NCBI GenBank assembly: GCA_964017195.1
Contig: OZ024895.1
Coordinates: forward strand, 7,002,001-7,066,000
Source: Siderastrea radians
Taxonomy: Eukaryota; Cnidaria; Anthozoa; Scleractinia; Rhizangiidae
Direction: 5' to 3'
DNA: 64,000 nt
The notes under the pieces are model-generated. The model saw only the letters and a program-made list of their open reading frames with translations, had not been told where the DNA came from and searched no databases. Positions 45,261-57,006 of this stretch are shown piece by piece. Position numbers and translations under genes: made by a program. The stretch's first letter is position 1; every line of letters begins with the position of its first letter.

Positions 45261-48200
45261 ATGAGGGCCTACTTTGTTGTGTTGAGTAGCGTTATTATTT
45301 ACCTTTCTCCACACGTCGTTCAAGGTAAGGTTTTTTTTTTTCAAAATATCTTGACTTTTAGCGTAAACGTCGAACAGTTGATGCACGTGTAAGGGCTCCG
45401 CTAAACCAGTAATCGTTGCGGAAGCAACTGCTGTCAGTTCAGCCTCACGAGAATTGTATGTTGCGAATTAACAAATCATTTTGCATCTCGGCAACAAGAA
45501 AATGTTTTAGAATTTTAGTCAAAACGTTGCTTTCCGAACGCAAAATTTGATTCACGAAACATGTTTCCAAGTTTCGCCAGAAGGAAACGTAACAAGAAAC
45601 AATGTTACTACAACAAACTTTTTTAGTTTAGACAGACCAAGTATAGGGCCCGGTTGTTCGAAAGCCGGTTAACGCTAACCTGAGATTAAAATTTAACCAA
45701 GGTCCCTGTTTCTCTTATTTCAAAAAGAGTTTTCGCGGGAAATTCCAAGTGACGGTTTGAAAGCAACCAAAGTCTCACTCAAAATGTAGCGCAAAAAAGA
45801 TTGACAGGAATCTGTATCGCTTGGCTACAAATCGGAATTGAAAATTGCCGCTAATCCTGGGTTAGCTTAACCCTGCTTTGAACAACTTGGCCCTGCTCTT
45901 TGTCACAGCAGGAGGAACCTGGATGTATACGTACCGTGTTAAAGGAAACGGCTAAAACTGAAATATAAGAATTTGCTGGTAAAAGTGCAGGGACAATTCA
46001 GTTTTTCATGTGGTTTTTCGTTTGTTTTGGGGGGGAGGGGGGAGGGGGTCCTTTTTTCATTTCTCCATTTATTTTTCATTCAATGTTTTATTGTTTTCCA
46101 TTTTTCGCGGACTTTGATTTGCTTTAGCCTTAAAAGGCTCTCATCAGCAACTCAAAGTCTGGGGGGAAAACGCCCCATGCAAATGAGACTCCGTCATTAC
46201 GGTAACATCGCTACTCATAATAAGGAGCCAAAGACACCAAAACAGGAATTTTCCACTCGTTGTTAACGAGCAATACAGGCAAAGGGAACTTTCAACTACT
46301 GGTTAATGTCCTTGACTCGCGATTGTATGTGATCAGAAACTCATAAGGAGTTTTCAAGTCCTTATGAGTTTCTGTAAAAGTTCCCTTATGTTTCCCCTGT
46401 TGCTCCGCAACCCAGTGTACCGTGTGGCACTAAATTTTTGCGGGTTGTTTCGCGGTCCGCAAAAAAAGTTCCCGCAAAATAAAATCACCGCAATTTTTTT
46501 TCCGCAAAAATTTACTCCACTGTAGAAATTACATTAAAAAAATACTGGTTTGAAGAAGAAAATGCTATAGATAATTCTGTGGATAATACATCAATTGGTA
46601 CTCTAGTTGTCGATCCATTGTAATAGAGTGACACTGATTAATCTGTTTTACACTCGCATTTTGTTTTATCCGTCTTTGTTTTGCATGTAGTCAAATAAAA
46701 AACGAAATTGTTATCAGTTCTATTTTAACGCGACTTTCTTTTCTGATCGTAAAAATTAGTTCCCGCAAAACCCAAAAAATTGCCAATCCGCAAAATTAAA
46801 CTCCCGCAAAAATTTAGTGCCACACGGTTTGTTAAAAAGTCAGAAGGTTCTAAAATGAACCTTTTTTGCTTCTCCCAAGCACATTTTGCCTCGCAACAAA
46901 CCTTGCGTCCTTTCGTACATAGCAAAAGTCTTAAATTTTAGAAGAATGTTCCCCGCCTTTTCGGAAACTTTTAAACGCTAACTCAGGATTAATATTTGAA
47001 TACAGATTTTATTTCTCTCGTTGCAGAAAATGGTTTTAAAAGCTCACTTTAAGCAAAGGTCAAAGTCAAAAGTTTACTGTGTTGCTAGTAGAAGATTATC
47101 CACGGTTTTAAACGACTCCTTTTATTTAACAATCATCGCAGGGAGTGTAGACGATCAAAATCTAAATTACAGAGTAGTGTTAGTAAGTGAAAGGCAAATG
47201 TTAATTCAAATCAAAGAAATACATTTACCCAGTGGCGTCTCACAGTTCTTCTGATTAGCAAGTCGTAAAGTTGTAAATTACATCTATGACGTCATCGTAT
47301 TATACTAATTACGAAATGTTCGAAAGTTGCGGCCTTAATTAACTTGCGCTATATAAATTACATATTTAGTAATACACTCCCCTGTCTGTAATGAGGTTTT
47401 TAGTAAGTACATTTAAGTAAATTGAGAGTTCACTCATTGTTCTTCAATAGGTGGAAGTAATATCAGTCGTTGTACAGGTCTCTGCACAGTAACATAGCCT
47501 TTGCCTTTATATTTCGTAGTAGGTTCATCTGCATTGAGGTTCTTATATTGCACGTCGACTTTGCGTACTTTTCCATCCGTTCCTGGATGGGTATTTGAGA
47601 CTTTACCGAGCTTCCATTGTCCTCTGATTAAATTGGAATCTTGGATTAGGGCAATGTCTCCTGCCTTCATGTTTCTATGAGAAGTATGCCATTTCTGTCT
47701 TATTAGCAAACTTGGGAAATAATCTCTCGTCCACTTCTTCCAGAAGGTAGAGATTATTGTTTGAACAAATGTGAACCGTTGGCCTGTTGCTCGCTTTCTC
47801 GCCAAAGAGGCAACTTGGTACTCGTGACGTGGCTCTGCCAAGCAATAGGTCATTCGGGCAAAGATACGCTCCGTCGTCAGGTGACGTAGGGTGTCTTCCT
47901 ATTGGTCTCTCATTAAGTAAGTTGGCGACTTCGTAAAGTACTCTTTGTAACTCCGAGAATGTTAAAATACTATCGCCGATGGAAGCATTAATTACTCGTT
48001 TTACAGATCTAATGAGAGCTTCTGTAACTCCGTTTTGCCAGGGTGCGTCTGCGGATGTAAAGATCCACTCAAATCCTTCAGTTACGCCAAAACCTTTTAG
48101 ATTGTTCCAATCCCAATTCTTGGTGATGTTAGAGAGTTCTTTATTTGCTGCAACGATATTTGTAGCCATCGCAGTCTTGACTCGTTCTGGTAGTTGTGGT

Positions 48201-51200
48201 TCTAAATAATTGCGAGTTATTGGCCACTCTTCTTCTGGTTGTTTTAGGAATTCGGGTCCTTTCTGCCATATGCTTTCGAGCCCGATATCGCTAGGCTTCT
48301 TACCTCTCGTGAGACAATCAGCGATGTTGTGTTCGCTCTCTACCCAGTACCAATCGGTTTGGCTTGTTCCTTCTTGTATTTCTCCCATTCTTGTGGCAGC
48401 GAATGTGTTCAATCCGTAGGAATTTTTCTGTATCATAGCATGTACTATTTGTGAGTCAACGATGTGATAAATTCGTTGAAATCGGTACCTACATTCTTTC
48501 TCTATGAAGGTCTTGAGGCGTTTATTCAATACCGCTCCACATAGTTCGATACGATCGATAGATATTTTTTGATTGGTGCCAGGCGACTCTTAGATAAAAT
48601 CAGGTTACTTTCAATTGACGAATTTGTAGTTTCCATCGAACGTATGCGCATGCAGCATATGCGTCTTGAGATGCATCACTAAATACTATGAGAATAGGTT
48701 CTCCAATTTGCATCTGAGGGCTTCATACATCTCATGAATCGTATTTGGCCCATATCTTGCAAATCTTTAAAGAAAGTAATCCAGTTCTCTTTCTTCAGGA
48801 ATGGGATCATCCTAGTCTAGCTTCTGATCACTTCCCCACAAGTGCCGCATTAGAATTTTCGCTCTTACAGTGAACGGTCCAGCTAGTCCTAGAGGATCGT
48901 ACACACCATTGATCTGTGAGAGAATCATCCTCTTTGTGAGTTGTTGAGGAGGGATTTCAGTGGTTGTGTTGTTTGTTTGTAAAGCAGTTATCTTTCGTTT
49001 CGGTGAGAATTTGATCTTGACTTCAAAACATAGCTGATCTTCACATGGACTCCATTTGATCCCAAGTATCTTTTCTGTTGATGTATGTGGTTTCTGTACC
49101 ATGATTGTTTCTTCTTGCTTGCTAATATCTCCCGAGAATATCCACTCTTTGACTTGAAATCCTCCTTTGACGATAGCTTTCTCTATATCTTGGCTGAACT
49201 CACGGGCCATTGTAATGTTATCTTTGCTTTCGATTATATCGTCCATGTAATTGTTGTTTTGGATTATGTCTGCTGCTTCTGGATATTCATTACGCATCAT
49301 CTCTGCCGTTTTTCTCAATGCTATAGTGGCGATCGTGCCGGACGGTTTATCTCCAAATGAGACTCGCTGTCTTCACTGTTGAAAGTTAAATTGCACTCAA
49401 TCAATTCCAGTTCCCTTTCTTCCTGTATGGTATAATCTTTGGCGCCCAAGGAGCATTTTCCACCCTTGCATCCCCCGCACCTCGGTTTGCACTGTACACC
49501 AAGGGCCTCGATAGTGTAAAAATCTTCGATGTTGACTTTGCCTACAATCGTGTTGACTTTCGCGTTTCCAAGATTATGAGTCATGTACACTTCTTTAAGT
49601 AGTGGGTGAGTTCCTCCAACACATCTCCCAAAGCGATTTTTCAGTAGTACAAGATGACCAATATTTTGTTCCCTTTCAGAGGGATAAGCGGCGTATTCAC
49701 TGATATCCAATTAATACATCAATTGGACCAGCGGGTCGTGCTATTTCATCCTTTGTGACGTTTCTAAATAGGTGGGCGATGCTTTCTACGTTTACGTGCT
49801 TGATGTCAGAGGTGATTTTGTTGATGCCATACACTTCAAACTCAACGGCGTGACCTTGCTTGTCCAGAATTGGTAGCTTGTATTTCATTGTTTCAATTTT
49901 CTCGTTTTTTCCTCCTATCTTCACGATAGAAAGATTCACTTTGACTCCTTTGAGTTTTTCTTCTTTCGCTTTGGCGTTGGTTATAAAGCAAAGCGAGGCT
50001 GCGTTGTCCCACATTACATTAGCTGTCCCTTTCTTGGTCTCTACTCTCTGTACCTGTAGGAGACATGTATCGATGCTTGAGTTGTTACAAACATTTGCTG
50101 AGGCAGTAGCTTGCTGGGGTGTACTTTCATTGTTTGCGGAGGCAATAGCTTGTTGGGGTGTGCTTTCATTGTTTTCGTGAATTGATGGATGATGTCTTTT
50201 TGTGCAGCCATTCACGCCACAATCTCTTTTCATTCTACAAATACGCTGCCTGTGGCCAGGCTTTAGACAGGACCAGCATGCTCGCTTTTCTTTGAGAAAA
50301 TTCGTCTTTTCATCAATCGTCTTAGCTTGATAAAGTCGGCAATTAGAGGTCCAGTGCCTACCGGTCTGGGTTCTTTGCTATTTTCTCCTTTTCCTCTGTA
50401 ATACTTCCCGTGTAGTGTGCTGCGCCTTTGTGATTGGGTTGCTAGTAGTTGCTCGGAGTGTAGCACTCTCGTATTCAATAGCACTTCTTTGACTCTGCAG
50501 AAAGTCGAGAAGGCTTGGAAATTTGTTGCTTTTATCAACCGGGCTGTCACGAGAGCTTACCAGCTCGGACCATTTTTTTATTTTATATCTGCCGGGAGTG
50601 CTTTCTCTATTACGCTGACCGAACATGTGGTTGTGATCTCTGTTTCCAAGCCAAGTCTCTTTAGGTCTCTATAACCATCCTCTATGTGCGTTACAAAGTC
50701 GATAAAGCGTTTGTCTTCTCCTTCTCTGAGCATTCTAAATCGCTTTATTCCATCAATGATAACATCGGCGACTTTGGCTGGGTCTCCATATTTCTCGTCA
50801 TATTTCTGTTCACCAGTCTCGCTGGCTCCCCATCAAGACAGGTGCGTAGGACGTATGCTGCGTCACTCTTTCGCGTCTGAGTCATAACTTGCTTCTGGAA
50901 GTCTCTTTTAAATTGCGGATACTTGCACAGTTCTCCGTCAAATTCTGAGGCATTCGTACCTTTTCCAGTTTTAGAAACGAAGCTGAGGCGGTAAACTCCT
51001 GTTTTGTTCCCTTAGCTTCTTCTACATTAGTGTAGCTTACTACTATTTTCTCCTTTATTTCATGATAACATGTTTGGATTGTGGCGATCCAATCCATTTC
51101 AGCTTCTGCTGATTCTCTGGATAATATAACTGTAGCAGTTCTGCGTTTGATTGTTTGCATTCTCGAAATTCGTCTTCTATTTGCGTTTGTAAATCTCTCA

Positions 51201-53519
51201 ATGCAAAATTAGGAATTTCCTTCGATTGCAGCGCGTGCGAAATACTTTTGTACAAAGCTTCGAAAACTGCGCGCGCTGTGTTCCTTCTTGTTCATGCTTT
51301 GTCAATGTATTCTTGACGCTCCTCGTCCTCGCGTGTTCTTCTTTCTTTCAAAGTGATTTGTTCCACATATTTGATTTTGCGATTAGTCGCATCATTAAAT
51401 TGCTCTTGGACTTCTGTCATCCACGCTTCTGCTTCTTCAGACTGTTCATCCGGCAATAGGTCAATATAGGTTTCATGCTTACCTTCTAGTTCATCATACG
51501 CTTCAGCGAATTTTGCATAATTTGTTTCAACTGGTTCAATTCCTTGATCGTTTTCTATTGACTTGATGAGGAAGTTCCTCTTTCTTGTAAATCGTCCTTT
51601 AGCTGTTGTGCGCTTGCCTTTGGCTTTTTCGATTGCAGCTGTGTTCTCAGACATCTTCAGTATAATCCAGTTGTCGCTTTGTAGCAGACCACCATGGATT
51701 TTGAATGTGTTGCTAGTAGAAGATTATCCACGGTTTGAAACGACTCCTTTTATTTAGCAATCATCGCAGGGAGTGTAGACGTTCAAAATCTAAATTACAG
51801 AGTAGTGTTAGTAAGTGAAAGGCAAATGTTAATTCAAATCAAAGAAATACATTTACCCAGTGGCGTCTCACAGTTCTTCTGACTAGCAGGTCGTAAAGTT
51901 GTAAATTACATCTATGACGTCATCGTATTATACTAATTACGAAATGTTCGAAAGTTGCAGCCTTAATTAGCTTGCGCTATATAAATTACATATTTAGTAA
52001 TACATGTACTGAGGGCAAAAGGCAGAAATCAGAGCCAAAAATGAAGGGCAATCGCTTCTTGAAAAAGTGTATGTCTGTCTCGTTACTTTAATGGCTTTAG
52101 ATTTGACTTACTGGATTAGCTTGCGATCTGTCCTCTCACCACCCTACAGGGTAGTGTCATGGACTCTGTTCTCCTAACCTATGTAATTTTATAACGGAAA
52201 TGGGATTAAGAATCGCCACTATGTCAATCAGGCAAAATGTTCGTTTCAGTGACTTAAGCGAACGAAATAAATGTATCACCTCATCTCCTACCAAGATGCT
52301 CTCACTTTCTGAAGAGTGCACGAATCTGGGCAAGATATTTTCTATCGTCTATTTTTCTTTTAATTCCAGGACGTGTTGTGTTCGCACACGACTCTTCAGC
52401 CGTTTGGGCGGGGTCTAATGCGACATTCATATGCCAAGACATCGAAAGAACGTCCGTGTTAAAAAACAGCTGGTCTTTTGAAAATGCTTTTTCGCAATTT
52501 ATTTTATTTGAAAATGGAGCTCTAGCTCCTGGAGTTAATGAAAATAAGTACAAGCTTCTCAAATCAGGAACGAAGTTGGAAATTCACAATCTTACAGTTA
52601 ACGACAGTGGAAATTATAAGTGTAAAATTCGAGGAGAAAACGGGGAACTCTTTTGAGTGCGACAGCCGCATTGAAGGTAGAAGGTGAGTTCCCTAACAGC
52701 TTCATTATATCTGCTTCAACATTTGAAGTGTTCTGAAAAGTTTTCCTTAGAGTTCTCTATGTACTGTGATGTGACTTTCTTTACTGCCTCTGTATCTCAT
52801 GATCAGGGAGAGAGAAAGCCCTGGGTTCCATTTCGCCACAGGGCATCACACGAATGGTTTATAGGGTAGTCTGTAAAGTGTTTTCCTGAATTTCATGTCT
52901 TAGTCCTGAAAACTAAAATCAATTTAATTCTTAGTGTCATCACAGGGAGTCTACAATAGTTGAGAAAAGGAATAATAAAATTACAATTCTCAACTTGCCT
53001 ACGTTGTCAATTTTCAGAGGGTTTCTTTCATGTGCAGCATCAAGCTGATTGATGGCTAGCGACAGTACTGTAGTCGTGAGCTGAGCTGTTTTGTGCGCGA
53101 GCAGATCTGAGTTATGCTAATTTCTTATATAATCGTATCTATAACAAAATGCTCGATTGTGATTGGTTCTCCGCGCGCCTATTCAATACGTAATTGGAGG
53201 GTGATCACGTGGGTGTCCAATTACAGCTGTCCAATTAGTTGTCCAATTTGAACTTTTGGTAATTGGATAGCTATAATCGGACAAGTACGCTGCGCGCGCG
53301 TCAATCAAGTGCACTGAAATGGCTTTTTTTTATAGCTGTTTCTCCACTGCTTGCAAACTGATAAGTAAAAATATATCCCTGACGGGCACGTGGATTTTCC
53401 TAATCTCGCATTTTGTTATAGATACGATTAATTAGTAACTGGACTTCGTGTCGTACAATTCAGGGATAATCGTGCTCGTAATTTCAAATCGTCCTCGCGC
53501 TACGCGCTCGGCCGATTTA

Positions 53520-53551
<32 letters not shown>

Positions 53552-56500
53552 TTCCACTCAGTCCAATTACCATTGCTAGTAATACTACAAAGTATTAGAA
53601 AAATTTAGCATAACTCAGATCCGCTCGTGCACAAAACAGCTCAGCTCACGACTACAGTACTGTTGCTAGCCATCAATCAGCTTGATGCTGCACACAAAAG
53701 AAAACTACAGGAAACAAACAACGTACGCAAGTTGATAGTTTTAATTTTATTTATTTTAATTATTGTGGACTCCCTGTGGTGTCATTGGAGTAGGCAATAA
53801 ACTTCGCGTTTACAGTCATTTGACGTGGAAAGAATCGATTTTAATGTTCCAAAGTATCCCTCCGTGGGGGGGGGGGGGGGGCGTGAGGGACTCCCATATG
53901 AAAGTGACGGGGATGCTCGTCGACTCATTTGTGATAAGCTAGTGAAAATTGGAAGACATAGGTAGCCTTTGAAAACCAGTATCTCAATATTTTGTGGCTC
54001 AAATGAGTACATATTTTCTTAGTCGAAGTCAGAGTTTTCTCAAATAATGTTTTGTGACGTCATCACTCATTTTGAGCTTTGGCGAAATTTTCTGGTGTCA
54101 GTCATCGCTTAGCTCCTGTTCAAACGTCGAACTTTACACGTGCCAAACCTAATGCAAATGAACAGAAGCTACTGTTTTTGAACTGGGCCTTATTGTCGTT
54201 TTCAATTGTTACTTTCATTTTTTGCAGCAACTGTCAGAGATGAACAGGCCAAAAACACCACACACCTATTGATGTCTTCAACACAACATGCCATGTATGC
54301 TGTTACTCACAACCTTCAGCCTACACCAGCTACGAGGTACGTCATGTCAGCTGTGATGAAGAGTACTGCGTACCGTGAAACAGCTTCAGTATCAACGGGA
54401 GATAGCATTGTTAAAACTGCCTCTGATGAGACCGCACCGTGTGGAAACTCCACAGGTCACACAGGTATAGTACAAATTTTTTTGATGTCTGTCGTTTACA
54501 AACCACTTTGTAAACTCAAAAATGACCGGTGAGTGTAGAATGCTTCAAGTTCGAGCGATTTTACGAGGCATCACAGAAACTTTGGAAATATTGTATTCCA
54601 CAAAGAATAGACAATTAGGCCTTGTGGGTAACTGTTTTAAAAGATGTGATTGAAATTAAAGTCAAGTAACTGGCCGAATTGGTCAGTTTTAATGATATAT
54701 TATACCATCGTATGGCCCGGCTGAGGCAATTCTGTGGAGAATGGCGAAATTGGCGAGTTTACGTGAGGCGTGCGTTCAAGTAAGCTGGACGGGGTGACCT
54801 GTGCCGGCTCAGAAAAAGCCCTCCGGCAGCAACACAACAGAGAACGTCATTTTAATGGTGTATTTCGGTTCTTTTATTTTACTTCGCAATTATTCCAACT
54901 CGTTTAAATTGTCTGATGTGGCCGAACTATCCGGGAGCTGCATTCGTAGGGACAGCGCTCAAGTTCAGCTAGAGAAACAAAAATTCACCGCCGTGTGTCC
55001 CCGTTCTAAATAAAACCATAAAACTAGTCATTTCACGTTGTTCGGTTTCGCAGAGGACGGCGAAGAAATGTACTAAAATGTAGAATGCATGTGCAGAGCC
55101 ATTGTTTTGCTCATTAAGGCCTATTGCGTCGTGGTTGCTTAAACTCCCTATTCATTGCACGCGCGCACTTTAACATTCATTGAATGTTAACAAACTTTTT
55201 TTCGACATTTGCAATAATATTAAAGGAAAATGGTTCATGCTTAACACCCTGAACCATTCTCTTGCAGACATTGCTTTCATCAATCAAAAGACCTCTCCCA
55301 ATTTAATAACAGTTTATCAAGGCGAAAACCTTGGACTTCGATGCAGCTACTGTGTAGCACCGTCGAAGGATACTACCTTATCCTGGTACAAAGAAGGCCT
55401 AATGATTTCCAACGATACTCACCACGTGATTCACAAGGACGAACTTGGTATCCCTGTGGTGGAGCACAGCAAGGATGAAGGACTGTACCAGTGCGTTGTC
55501 TCGTCCAACAGCGGAAAAATTTCAAGGTTTATCACTGTGATTGTAAAGAAAGGTGGGTTTAAGGATAGAGAGTTTCTCCTCTTTTCAGTAAGAGTGACCA
55601 AGCCTAAAAGTTCAACGGAAAATTCTGATTCCCTTTGCAAATAGTAGAGAAAGAAAACAGAACCGCACGGAAATACTACTAAATCATTCGATATAGCACT
55701 AGAAAAGTGAGAGTTTCAAAGGACATGCCAATTTTTCTGAGTATTTCCCGAACATTGCCGAAAATGTCCGAAGGATATGCGTACAATCTTTACTTAAAGG
55801 TTTACGTGTCAGGAACTTCACATCATCGATATCTTTGAATGCGAATAAATTTGTCTTGTTCGATTCACTTGTGAAGATATCAGAAAAACTATGACACGAC
55901 TTTCCCAGTGGAGAAGATCCCTGGAATACACAAAAGTTAATACAATGTCAATTTTCATTGTTTTCACAGCTGAATCTAATCCTCTGCTGTCAACCGTGTT
56001 GGCTCAAAACAAGTCTTACCTGTCTGTCCAGATTACGTGGCGTCTCACAGATCATGGTGTCTTTTCTTCCGCTCTTGTTAGCCTCGCTCTCAGGCTACTA
56101 GATTCCAATGACTGGTTTCACGTGGTTAGTAATATCTCGCAGGATCATGGGATTCATAAGTTTGAGCACCTACAGCCTAACAGCACGTATTTGCTGAACA
56201 TTACCTTGCATAACAAGTACAAACAGACGGAGAGTAGAGCGCTTGTGTTCTGGTCAGCGGCAACCAACTCTTCAGGTAAGAAACAAATCTCGCACCCATA
56301 GTCCTCAGGCTTCTTGGTCAGCGGGCGGCGCCAGGAGAGACTATAGGGAAATGGAAAAAATGTGATTGTTTTTGATTGGCTGTTCTAAGAACCGTTAACC
56401 GCAGGATTCCTTCGGTAACAATTCCATTATCCCAGAGTCTCTCCTAGCGCCGCCCGCTGACCAAGAAGCCTGAGGACTCTGGGTACGAGAAACAATCTCG

Positions 56501-56975
56501 GTAAGAAACTTTTGGCTTCCCAGTCTCCAGCCGTGGCTGTTTCTGTGCTTCTGCGTGAGTGAGAGGAGCACAGGCGAACAGACACCATCGCTAAGGGCGA
56601 AACGCACCGAATGCAACAAAAGTAGAATAAAAAAGAAGTCCAGAGAACGACAAAAAGGAAGGGAGCCAATTGTTGTCCTAAGTTGCTTTCATCCCATATG
56701 AAATCAAGATAGCGTCTTTCAGTACTAACAGTGATGACGTCAGCGATGCAGAACTTTTATTTACCAGCCCTACTTTTACCGTGTTTTTTTTACCCGTCAA
56801 AAACGTATAACTTTTAGGCATAATATTATTGTAGTTTTTTTCCGTCAGCTGCTTTCAGTGGTCAGTTAAACATTAGAACAAGCTTCCCGACAAAAGGGAG
56901 AGCGGTTTTCTAAATGTTTTAAGGTTTTAAAATATTCTTCTATTTCAGTATCGTACATACTGTAACATATTGGTC

Positions 56976-57006
<31 letters not shown>

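Larger units (their letters stand above)
47078..52004 (-). mobile_element. BEL/Pao-type LTR retrotransposon, 4.9 kb, internally deleted
   Basis: Two 299-bp LTRs (47078-47376 and 51706-52004) start TG and end CA and differ at about seven positions by eye, so the insertion is fairly young. The flanks TTTAC and TGTAC may be a 5-bp target duplication with one change. A purine-rich tract (AGACAGGGGAG on the minus strand) precedes the 3' LTR. Gag, zinc knuckle, protease, RT, RNase H and integrase remnants follow in BEL/Pao order, broken over several frames. Total length is well below the 6-7 kb usual for this group, because the first half of RT and part of the integrase are absent. It is not autonomous. 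It lies antisense in intron 1 of the Ig/FN3 gene. Confidence 0.93.
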
